Shown here one piece after another: positions 50,733 through 58,977 of a DNA stretch of 64,000 bases. Source of the stretch: Paenibacillus terrae (GTDB lineage: Bacteria; Bacillota; Bacilli; Paenibacillales; Paenibacillaceae); NCBI RefSeq assembly GCF_005217525.1, contig NZ_PNXQ01000015.1:12916-76915 (forward strand). Direction: 5' to 3'. A program made the position numbers and the translations under genes. How positions within the stretch are numbered: the first letter of the stretch is position 1; each line of letters starts with the position of its first letter. The notes beneath the pieces are model-generated. The model searched no databases, was not told the DNA's origin, and worked only from the letters and a program-made list of their open reading frames with translations.

Positions 50733-52382
50733 ATGATGAACATTCGCAAATGGCAGAAGGGGCTGCTGGCTGCCGCTCTGCTGGCGGGTTCGCTCGCAGC
50801 ATGTACGTCCGGAGGAGGCGGAGCTGTCACGGAATTGAAGGACGAGATGACAAAGGCTACGGCAGATGCGCCGGGATGGAAGGCGGATACGGAGCCGATT
50901 ACGTTTGACTGGTATTTGAACTTTTCCTGGTTCCCGAACAAGTGGGGCACGGATGAGACCTCGAGGTATGTTACGCAGAAAACCGGGGTCAGCGTCAATT
51001 TTATCGTACCGGCAGGGAATGAAAATGAGAAGCTTAATACCATGCTGGCCTCGGGCAAGCTGCCTGATTTTGTGACGCTCGGTTGGGGAGAGGATGCAGT
51101 CAAAAAAATGATCGAGGGCAAAATGGTGCTTCCACTCAACAAGCTGGCTGAGAAATACGATCCGTATTTGATTAAAATGGCTGACCCGGCGAAAATGTCC
51201 TGGTATCAGCAACCGGACGGAAATGTATACGGCTATCCCAACGCTTCCTCTTCACCGCAGGATTATCAAAAATACGGGCAAAATTTTGTTTCTAACCAGA
51301 CGTTTATGGTGCGGAAGGACATGTATGAGGCGATTGGTAAGCCGGATATGAGAACACCGGAAGGATTTTTGAAAGCGCTTCAAAAATCGAAAGAGAAATT
51401 TCCTGATGTGAACGGTCAGCCGCTGATCCCGATCGGGTTTCACGAATTTACGGACAACGGGAATTACTCTTTTGAAGACTATTTACTCAATTTTCTAGCC
51501 ATTCCTCATGAAAAGGACGGAAAGCTGTACGACCGCCGTTCAGACGAAGAATATATTCGGTGGCTCAAAACCTTCCGTCAAGCGAATGAGCAGGGGCTGA
51601 TCGCCAAGGATGTATTTATCGACAAGCGTCCGCAAATGGAGGAAAAGGTAGCACAGGGCCGGTATTTTGCTATGCTGTATCAGCGCTCCGACTTTGCTGG
51701 ACAACAGGCTACATTGTATGCGAAGGACCCGAACTCCGTCTATATCGCGGTCGATGGGCCTTCGAACAGCAAGCTGGATCCGCCTGCGCTGGCTGGACCG
51801 GGTATTTCTGGCTGGACGGTAACGCTCATTTCCAAGGATGTCAAAGACAAGGAGCGGGCTATTGAATTCCTGACCTACCTGATTAGCGAGGAAGGGAACC
51901 GTGACCTGTACCTCGGGGAGCAGGGGAAGCTGTGGGAGACGGTTAACGGTAAGCCAGCCTTCAAGCCGGAGGTGCTGGAGCAGATGAACAAGGACCGCGC
52001 TACTTTTGATAAAAAATATGGTGCTGCCTTCACCTTCTGGATGCTGATGGACACGAATATGAATTTGCAGTGGGCGCCGCCCAGCGTGGATCCATACAAG
52101 CAGCCGGAGGATTGGACGAAGGGCAAGACAAAAGGCTTCTCCCAATACGACAACATCAAACCGACCGGAACATCGGCAGAGGGCATTGCGTCAGGACGGA
52201 TAGACCAAATCTGGGGCAAGGCATTGCCAAAGCTGCTGCTGGCTTCCTCGGATGAAGAATTCGACCAATTGTTTGCCCGCTTTTTGGAAGATCGCAGAAA
52301 AGCCGGATATGACAAGGTCATGGCTTATCAGCAAAAGGCCTATGAAGAAAACCTCAAGAAAATAGAGCAGTTCACCAAATGA
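50733..52382 (+). CDS. Extracellular solute-binding lipoprotein
   Basis: A 549-residue family 1-like (LipO/YtcQ type) binding protein. The lipobox is LAAC at residues 23-26 after a hydrophobic signal (GLLAAALLAGSLAAC), so the mature protein is lipid-anchored at Cys26. The body contains FDWYLNFSWFPNKWGTDETS, LPDFVTLGWGED and a C-terminal DEEFDQLFARFLEDR helix. Large size is normal for LplA/YtcQ-like proteins that bind oligosaccharides. GGGGGAG precedes the start. Confidence 0.9.
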   Translation: MMNIRKWQKGLLAAALLAGSLAACTSGGGGAVTELKDEMTKATADAPGWKADTEPITFDWYLNFSWFPNKWGTDETSRYVTQKTGVSVNFIVPAGNENEKLNTMLASGKLPDFVTLGWGEDAVKKMIEGKMVLPLNKLAEKYDPYLIKMADPAKMSWYQQPDGNVYGYPNASSSPQDYQKYGQNFVSNQTFMVRKDMYEAIGKPDMRTPEGFLKALQKSKEKFPDVNGQPLIPIGFHEFTDNGNYSFEDYLLNFLAIPHEKDGKLYDRRSDEEYIRWLKTFRQANEQGLIAKDVFIDKRPQMEEKVAQGRYFAMLYQRSDFAGQQATLYAKDPNSVYIAVDGPSNSKLDPPALAGPGISGWTVTLISKDVKDKERAIEFLTYLISEEGNRDLYLGEQGKLWETVNGKPAFKPEVLEQMNKDRATFDKKYGAAFTFWMLMDTNMNLQWAPPSVDPYKQPEDWTKGKTKGFSQYDNIKPTGTSAEGIASGRIDQIWGKALPKLLLASSDEEFDQLFARFLEDRRKAGYDKVMAYQQKAYEENLKKIEQFTK

Positions 52383-52413
52383 TCTGATTTATTGAACCTA
52401 AGGATGTGATTTC

Positions 52414-54402
52414 ATGCCAAGCCGCAGACGTCCACGAATAAAAAGACCGCTGCTCCGCGAAGTATGGCGGTGGCTGACGGATACGGCGGATCGGCTTGGT
52501 GGCTGCTCTCTTCAAGTCAAGCTCATTGTCGCATATATCGCCGTTATTTTAATCCCGGTTGTATTATTCTCGCTATATACCTTTCACCAGCTATACGAGA
52601 ACACCATGCAAGAGATTACCGCCCAAAATCAGTATGTGCTGGATACAGAGCTGGCCCATATTCACAGCAATATGGAAATTATGGAGCGAACCGCACAGCT
52701 TGCGATTTCAGATCGCAACGTACTCCGTTATTTGACTGAGGAACGTGAAATGAGCAGTGATGAGCTGGTGCAATTCAACATGAACGTGTTTCCGAATTTG
52801 CAGCATTTGCTGTACAGCAATCCCAATGTGGCGAATATTCGGCTGTATACGAGCAATCCACACGTACGCGAAATATGGCCGATGATTTTCAACGAGTCAC
52901 GATTACCTATGGTTTCCTGGCTGAAAACGGCTCAACATCAGCAAGGAAAAATCTGGTGGGAAATGTATCAGGGACCGAAAAGCTTGCTTCGAGGGCAAGC
53001 ACGACAGGAAAGCGAAACGGTGCAGTATATGGCTTTGCTGCGTGAAATTCAGGCTGTAGGAAGTGCTGGAGAAAGACACGCGGGTTTGGTGGAGACGAAC
53101 ATGAGGCTGGAGTTATTTTCGCCCAGAGTATTTGATACTCCGCAAGATAACCGTGCATCGTCACAAATGCTCATATGGGGCGGCAGCGATTCCAGCCCAT
53201 GGAACAGCGGCAAGCCCATGTCTTTTAACGATATAGCAACAGCCTCCCCTCTATCCGATGCGCTTCCCATACCTGAGTCCAATTTGCGCCATCTGTTTCA
53301 GTCCCGCGTTCAGGGACCGGGTGGTGCTTTTGATTTTACTTATGAAAATAAGCCTTATCTCGGTCTGTACCGTTCTATAGAAGGGCTGGACGCTTATCTG
53401 CTAAACGTGGTAGCGCTGGACCGTTCGCTGGGTGATCTCCGTCAGAAGCGCAATGCTATGCTGCTTATTATTTGTGTACTGATTTTGTTGATGTCACTTA
53501 TTTCCTACACCTTGCACGCTTTTATCCTCAAACAGCTTCATACACTGCGGGAATCCATGAAGAAGGTACAGCAGGACGGAGACTTTCAGCTTCGGATTCC
53601 CGTGTATGGACGTGGAGAGGTGGCGGAGCTGGCCCTGTATTTCCGCAGTCTGCTGAGTCAGATTAACGGGCTTATTGCTGAGGCAGTACACAAGCAGGCT
53701 GCTGCTCAGGAGGCTGAATTGCAAGCACTCAAGCATCAAATTGATTCCCATTTTCTTTATAATACGCTGGAAAATTTAAAAATGATGGCAGAGCTGGAGC
53801 GTCAGTATCCGTTGTCGGATGCCTTGACCTCTCTTGGCTCGATGATGCGTTACAATCTCCAATGGTCCGGTCCATATGTTGCGCTGCGGGACGAAATCCG
53901 CCATATTCAGCATTATGTGGCTATTATGAACATTCGCCATGACAACCAAATTGGTCTGGAGGTTCATCTGCCGCCAGCGTATATGGAGCAGGAAGTGCTG
54001 AAAATGTCGCTACAGCCTGTGGTGGAAAATGCCATCAAGCACGGCTGGAGTGCATTACACAATGAAATGGATGGATGGGAACAGCCTGAACGGACATTCA
54101 GCATTACCATAGAAGCCTGCATGATGCAGGAACGATTTGAGCTGCGCATTCGGGATAATGGAGCAGGGATACTCGAGGAGAGAAGACAAGACATTATGTC
54201 AGGTCTGGGACAAAAAGATATGGATTCTCGTGAGCCGGGAGTGAATGGAGGGATCGGTTTGCGCAATGTGCATCGTCGCCTGAGTATGCATTATGGCGTC
54301 GGGTACGGCATCCGACTGGACAGTATCCTCGGACAATCGACGACAGTGACCCTGATTTTGCCCAGACGTCACATGATGAGCGGGGTGGACAATGGCGACT
54401 AG
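52414..54402 (+). CDS. Sensor histidine kinase, YesM type
   Basis: A 662-residue membrane kinase. A membrane helix at about residues 37-55 (LIVAYIAVILIPVVLFSLYTF), a large extracellular sensory region, a second helix at about residues 352-370 (LLIICVLILLMSLISYTL), a HAMP domain, then the His-kinase core with HQIDSHFLYNTLENLK (phospho-accepting His) and a GHKL ATPase (VVENAIKHGW, DNGAGI, GGIGLRNVHRRLSMHYG). It would sense the sugar or solute handled by the upstream transporter. It overlaps the response-regulator start by 11 bases. Confidence 0.92.
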   Translation: MPSRRRPRIKRPLLREVWRWLTDTADRLGGCSLQVKLIVAYIAVILIPVVLFSLYTFHQLYENTMQEITAQNQYVLDTELAHIHSNMEIMERTAQLAISDRNVLRYLTEEREMSSDELVQFNMNVFPNLQHLLYSNPNVANIRLYTSNPHVREIWPMIFNESRLPMVSWLKTAQHQQGKIWWEMYQGPKSLLRGQARQESETVQYMALLREIQAVGSAGERHAGLVETNMRLELFSPRVFDTPQDNRASSQMLIWGGSDSSPWNSGKPMSFNDIATASPLSDALPIPESNLRHLFQSRVQGPGGAFDFTYENKPYLGLYRSIEGLDAYLLNVVALDRSLGDLRQKRNAMLLIICVLILLMSLISYTLHAFILKQLHTLRESMKKVQQDGDFQLRIPVYGRGEVAELALYFRSLLSQINGLIAEAVHKQAAAQEAELQALKHQIDSHFLYNTLENLKMMAELERQYPLSDALTSLGSMMRYNLQWSGPYVALRDEIRHIQHYVAIMNIRHDNQIGLEVHLPPAYMEQEVLKMSLQPVVENAIKHGWSALHNEMDGWEQPERTFSITIEACMMQERFELRIRDNGAGILEERRQDIMSGLGQKDMDSREPGVNGGIGLRNVHRRLSMHYGVGYGIRLDSILGQSTTVTLILPRRHMMSGVDNGD

Positions 54403-55219
54403 ACTATTGATTGCGGATGACGAAAAGAACATTCGAATGGGCCTTCAGGCCATGATTGAACGGGAATTTTCCGGCTTATATGAATGTGCACTAGTCAAGG
54501 ACGGAAGAGAGGCTTGGCAGCATGTACAGCACTATTCACCTGAGCTGGTCATTACGGATATCCGTATGCCTGTCATGGATGGCATTATGCTGATGCAGCA
54601 TATCCGCGAGCTGGAGCCGGGACGCAGGCCTATGGTGATCATTCTCAGTGGATATGACGAGTTCCAGTATGCAAGAGAAGCGATTCGCTGCGGAGCACGG
54701 GAGTATTTGCTCAAGCCGATTGTCAGGGAGGAGCTGTTCGGTGCGCTGGCAACCTTGAACGAGGAATTGGAGCAGCACGCAGGTCAGGACAGACTGGAAC
54801 AGAGGAACCCTATCATAAACGATAATATTGTCGGAGTGGAGAAGGATAGACGGGCCGGAAGTATGGATGGTGCTAGTGTCACCGCCGATAGAAGCGGTAG
54901 TATGACGCGAGCTATCCAATACATCCATGCTCATTACAGCGAGGATTTGAATATGGCGGTAGTATCCAATTCGGTATCGTTGAATTACACGTATTTTAGT
55001 CAGGCGTTCAAAGCCTATACAGGCATGAGCTTTGTTCAATATGTAAAAAAATTGCGCATTGCAGAGGCCAAGAAACTGCTGGGGTGTCAAGGCGGCAAGA
55101 TTTATGAAATTGCAGCTGCCGTAGGCTTTGACAATGCAAAGCATTTTAACAAGGTATTTCGTGAGCTGGAAGGGACGACGCCGCAGCAGTTTCGAGTGAG
55201 GAAGCTTACGGGTAATTAG
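54392..55219 (+). CDS. Response regulator with AraC-type DNA-binding domain (YesN-like)
   Basis: A 275-residue regulator: REC domain (residues 1-120) with the acidic pair D9-D10, phosphorylated D56 in VITDIRMPVMDG and a K (LLKPI), then an AraC/XylS HTH domain (MTRAIQYIHAHYSEDLNMAVVSN, VGFDNAKHFNKVFRELEGTTPQQFR). It lacks the long middle domain of larger YesN proteins. It probably activates the upstream transporter operon in response to the paired YesM-type kinase. The start lies within the kinase 3' end. Confidence 0.9.
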   Translation: MATRLLIADDEKNIRMGLQAMIEREFSGLYECALVKDGREAWQHVQHYSPELVITDIRMPVMDGIMLMQHIRELEPGRRPMVIILSGYDEFQYAREAIRCGAREYLLKPIVREELFGALATLNEELEQHAGQDRLEQRNPIINDNIVGVEKDRRAGSMDGASVTADRSGSMTRAIQYIHAHYSEDLNMAVVSNSVSLNYTYFSQAFKAYTGMSFVQYVKKLRIAEAKKLLGCQGGKIYEIAAAVGFDNAKHFNKVFRELEGTTPQQFRVRKLTGN

Positions 55220-55349
55220 AAGTAAGGATGCGGAAAACTTCACTGCCTTTTTACCCTTATCCTGATATAATAAAAATAAGTATAACCATGCCTTCAAACA
55301 GAGTTTTTTACACGAATCAGATGAATCGCCGGACGGAAGGGGAGAGCAT

Positions 55350-56162
55350 ATGGTTATTTATGAAACGGACCAAGCTTATATGATGACGACGCAGCATGAC
55401 CATGCCCATATTTCAGGGGAGCTGGCTTCACAGTGGGAAGAAAGTGCCTTTAAGAATCGTCGGCACAAGCAGGATTTTGTATATGCAGCTCGGGAGCATG
55501 ACCGGGGGTGGATTGAGTTGGACGCCGCTCCTTTTTGGAATGATCAGGTATCTGCACCCTATACATTTATTGATTTTCCACTCCATCCACGTTTTGTGTT
55601 CTATCGTCTCGGGATTGATGAAGTCGAGCAAGTGAATTCCTATGCCGCGCTGCTATGCAGCCTGATGTACAAGGAGCTAGTCGGACGGACTGAGCATAAG
55701 GATGCTCAGGACAAGCAAGTGGCGTGTGCTTATCTGGAGGCAGAGGAGCAGCGTCGGCACAGGCTCAAGCAGGAGATGTCATTTGGTGTAACCTTTGACC
55801 ATCAAGTGCGGACGGATGTACGCAGAATGTTGTTCTGCGACGAATTGAGCCTGTTTTTGTGTAGTCGGGAGCCGGGTACACCTACTGCGGATTATGAATG
55901 GTTCGCTGACGGCTTGAGCTTTCCGGCAGTTCGCCATGAAAGCGAGCGAGTACGGGTCGAGTGGCTGTCCGATCAGACTGTAGGCCTTTCCTTTTTCCCT
56001 TTTAAAGGCAAGGTGAGAATAACCCATACCTTCAAAAAGGTAGATAAAGAGCAAATTCGTACAGCAGGTCTTTTACAGGCCTATCGTTCCTCCGAATGGA
56101 TGCATCGAACCTTTACCGTCGAACATATTTTGGAAGTAGAAGAACATCAGGAGAATGTCTGA
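55350..56162 (+). CDS. DUF3891 family protein
   Basis: A 270-residue cytoplasmic protein. The N-terminus contains QHDHAHISGELA and FVYAAREHDRGWIELD, a His/Asp arrangement like that of HD-type phosphohydrolases, which DUF3891 members share. The remainder has a long helical middle and a beta-rich C-terminus. Function is unknown. GGAAGGGGAG precedes the start, and a terminator follows. Confidence 0.75.
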   Translation: MVIYETDQAYMMTTQHDHAHISGELASQWEESAFKNRRHKQDFVYAAREHDRGWIELDAAPFWNDQVSAPYTFIDFPLHPRFVFYRLGIDEVEQVNSYAALLCSLMYKELVGRTEHKDAQDKQVACAYLEAEEQRRHRLKQEMSFGVTFDHQVRTDVRRMLFCDELSLFLCSREPGTPTADYEWFADGLSFPAVRHESERVRVEWLSDQTVGLSFFPFKGKVRITHTFKKVDKEQIRTAGLLQAYRSSEWMHRTFTVEHILEVEEHQENV

Positions 56163-56223
56163 CCGTCTTCAAATACTGCTTCGAACGGGCATTGTGTTCG
56201 TGGATGCAGAGGAAGCCAGAGCA

Positions 56224-56264
56224 GAGCCCCCCTGAATGACTATTCAGAGAGGCTCTCTTTTTTC
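56224..56264 (+). terminator. Terminator after the DUF3891 gene
   Basis: GAGCC-N3-CTGAAT and ATTCAG-N3-GGCTC arms with a GACT loop, followed by TCTTTTTT. Confidence 0.8.
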
Positions 56265-56277
56265 TTGGATTAAAGCT

Positions 56278-56415
56278 TTACCATTTTGTAGATGTTCTCG
56301 CGCGGTTGATCAAGGTCTGTGCCTTGTTCAATACCTTATTGCGGGCCCCTTTATTTTTCATCAGATACGCAACACCCATTCCCAATGCCGCTATGACCCA
56401 TTTTTTATTCTTCAT
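56278..56415 (-). CDS. Small membrane-associated protein, 45 residues
   Basis: The ATG lies eight bases after AGGAGG. The product has a basic start (MKNKKW), one short hydrophobic helix (VIAALGMGVAYLM) and a basic C-terminal half (KNKGARNKVLNKAQTLINRAR). This looks like a real small gene convergent with the DUF3891 terminator. I do not recognise the family. The remaining 56416-56671 holds no evident gene but must contain the glg promoter. Confidence 0.65.
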   Translation of the reverse strand: MKNKKWVIAALGMGVAYLMKNKGARNKVLNKAQTLINRARTSTKW

Positions 56416-56671
56416 GATTCATGCCTCCTTATGCTCATGTTGTCATACACAAACGATTTAAAATCATCCAAAATGTGAAATGATGAACGGGATTTCACGA
56501 TTTAGTGCTTCATTACGCCCGTTCCGCATAACTATGATTTTACCCTTTCCATCAAATCTTACCCGTTCCTTCGTCCATGAAACGATTACGACTGCCTATT
56601 CACGTTTAATGGATATTATTAAGTATCCTGCCGCAATTGCTTCAGATGCACATGACAGGGAGGTCTTTGTT

Positions 56672-57817
56672 ATGAGAAAGAAGGAAGTAGTTGCCATGCT
56701 GCTCGCTGGCGGACAAGGCAAAAGACTCAAAGGACTGACCCGTACACTTGCCAAACCGGCTGTATTTTTTGGAGGAACCTACCGCATCATTGATTTTCCC
56801 CTCAGCAATTGCACTCATTCCGGCATTGATACCGTAGGCGTGCTGACCCAATATGAACCGCTGGTGCTTCATTCCTACATCGGCGTAGGCAGCGACTGGG
56901 ATTTGGACCGCCTGGATGGGGGAGTTTTTGTTTTGCCTCCCCACGAGAAGGAGAATGGAAACAACTGGTATCGAGGTACGGCGGATGCTATTTATCGGAA
57001 TCTGCATTTTTTGGATCAGTATGACCCGGAGCATGTACTCATTTTGTCAGGAGATCACATTTATAAAATGGATTACAGTCGCATGCTCGACTATCACAAG
57101 GAAAAGGGAGCAGATTGCACCATTTCCGTCATCGACGTCACGATTCAGGAAGCCAAAAGATTCGGGATTCTGAACGTCGATGATGATTTGAAAATTTACG
57201 ACTTTGAGGAGAAGCCGGAGCAGCCGAAAAGCACGCTGGCCTCCATGGGCATTTATTTGTTCAAATGGGAGGTGTTGCGCCGATATCTGCTGGAGAGCGC
57301 GAGTGATTCTGAATCCTCGCATGATTTTGGCAAGGATATCATTCCGTTGCTGCTCCAGCATGGGCGGTCGCTGTATGCGTATCCGTTTGCCGGGTACTGG
57401 AAGGATGTAGGCACCATTCAGAGCTTGTGGGAGTCCAACATGGATCTGCTGGCTCAGGACCCGCCGCTGGATCTGAATGACTCTTTCTGGCGTATCTATA
57501 CCCGTAGCCCTAATCAACCGGCTCAGTATATCACCCAACGGGCGATTCTGAAAAACAGCATCGTGAATGAAGGCTGCGTGGTGGATGGGGAGGTCAGGCA
57601 TTCTGTGCTATTTTATGGAGTTGAGGTAGGTGAGGGGAGTGTTATTACTGATTCTGTCATTATGCCGAACGTCAAAATTGGCCGCAATGTTCGTATTCAC
57701 CGGGCCATTGTGAGCGAAAACATAATCATTGAAGACAACACGGTCATCGGATCTGAGGGCAGCTCGGATGAAATTATTTTGTTCGATCAGGAAAGCCAGC
57801 TTCATGCACGAATATAA
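56672..57817 (+). CDS. glgC: Glucose-1-phosphate adenylyltransferase, catalytic subunit
   Basis: A 381-residue enzyme forming ADP-glucose for glycogen synthesis. The nucleotidyl-transferase motif is [27 protein letters not shown], the substrate region is [11 protein letters not shown], with [11 protein letters not shown] and [11 protein letters not shown]-terminal left-handed beta-helix follows. ACAGGGAGGT precedes this ATG; the frame is open further upstream but lacks a ribosome site. It overlaps nothing; glgD starts 23 bases later. Confidence 0.95.
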   Translation: MRKKEVVAMLLAGGQGKRLKGLTRTLAKPAVFFGGTYRIIDFPLSNCTHSGIDTVGVLTQYEPLVLHSYIGVGSDWDLDRLDGGVFVLPPHEKENGNNWYRGTADAIYRNLHFLDQYDPEHVLILSGDHIYKMDYSRMLDYHKEKGADCTISVIDVTIQEAKRFGILNVDDDLKIYDFEEKPEQPKSTLASMGIYLFKWEVLRRYLLESASDSESSHDFGKDIIPLLLQHGRSLYAYPFAGYWKDVGTIQSLWESNMDLLAQDPPLDLNDSFWRIYTRSPNQPAQYITQRAILKNSIVNEGCVVDGEVRHSVLFYGVEVGEGSVITDSVIMPNVKIGRNVRIHRAIVSENIIIEDNTVIGSEGSSDEIILFDQESQLHARI

Positions 57818-57840
57818 CCCGGATAAGGACGGTGTCCGCT

Positions 57841-58944
57841 ATGAGCCGACTCATTGGAGTCATCAACCTGGATCACGAACTGGATCAGTTGAAGGAATTG
57901 ACCTATTTCCGGTGCGGGGCCGCAGTACCCTTTGCCAGTCGATATCGGCTCATTGATTTTACCTTATCCAACATGATGCATGCAGGGGTGCATGATATTG
58001 CACTGTTCATCCGTCGCAAATACCGTTCGCTGCTGGATCATCTGGGTGAAGGTCGGCCTTGGGATTTGGACCGCAGACGGGGCGGGCTGTTTATTTTGCC
58101 ACCAGACTGGAATGATCCGACGGATGCATCTCTTGGAGATTTGCAGCATGTACACAACAATCTGGATTTTTTTCATCGCTCATCAGGTCAGACGATTGTT
58201 CACGCCGGAACCCAGCATGTCAACAAGGTCGATATTGAGGATGTATACCGTTACCATCGGGAGAAGAACGCGGACGTCACTCTTGTGTACAAACAAATAG
58301 ATCAGCTCGAATCTGAGCACGCTCCCTGTGTTCGGCTGGAGATTGGTGAGGACGGACGGGTGACGGGCATTCATCAGGAGCAGGATCATCATAATATTTA
58401 TCTGGAAATTTTCGTCATGGACAAAAGTCTGTATCTTGATCAGGTGAAGCATTGCATTGCTCATCAGGATAACCATTTTTTTCGGGATGCCATTCAGAAA
58501 AATCCAAGCGGTCTGCGCATTTATGCATATCCCTATGAAGGCTATCATGCCGTGATTAATTCCATTGAGAGTTACTATAAAAACAGCATGAAGCTGCTGG
58601 ATCAGCAGCAGTATCAAGCACTGTTCCAGAATCAGCCGGTGCATACGAAAATCAAATATGAAGCTCCGACCCGATACACAGACACTGCTGAGGTGGATCA
58701 TTCGCTTATTGCCAATGGCTGCACGATTGGGGGCAAGGTGGAAAACAGCATCCTTTTTCGTGGGGTACGAGTGGAGGAAGGTGCACGTGTAAGCAACTCG
58801 ATCATTATGCAAAAATGTGTCATCCGTAAAGGCGCAATGGTGGAAAATGTGATTTTGGATAAGGATGTGCAGCTTTCACCGGATCGTACCTTGATTGGAG
58901 ACGCCAGAGTTCCCTATGTCATTGCCAAAAATAGCGTGATTTAG
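57841..58944 (+). CDS. glgD: Glycogen biosynthesis protein GlgD
   Basis: A 367-residue GlgC paralogue. The YRLIDFTLSNMMHAGV and RPWDLDRRRGGLFILPP segments are conserved, but the N-terminal GGxGxRL catalytic loop is replaced (GVINLDHELDQLKELT), so it is probably a non-catalytic regulatory subunit in a GlgCD heterotetramer, as in Bacillus. The start was set at the ATG after AAGGACGG; a GTG three codons earlier is possible. Confidence 0.93.
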   Translation: MSRLIGVINLDHELDQLKELTYFRCGAAVPFASRYRLIDFTLSNMMHAGVHDIALFIRRKYRSLLDHLGEGRPWDLDRRRGGLFILPPDWNDPTDASLGDLQHVHNNLDFFHRSSGQTIVHAGTQHVNKVDIEDVYRYHREKNADVTLVYKQIDQLESEHAPCVRLEIGEDGRVTGIHQEQDHHNIYLEIFVMDKSLYLDQVKHCIAHQDNHFFRDAIQKNPSGLRIYAYPYEGYHAVINSIESYYKNSMKLLDQQQYQALFQNQPVHTKIKYEAPTRYTDTAEVDHSLIANGCTIGGKVENSILFRGVRVEEGARVSNSIIMQKCVIRKGAMVENVILDKDVQLSPDRTLIGDARVPYVIAKNSVI

Positions 58945-58977
58945 CATTTAAAACGGAAATAACAGGAGGTTACACCT

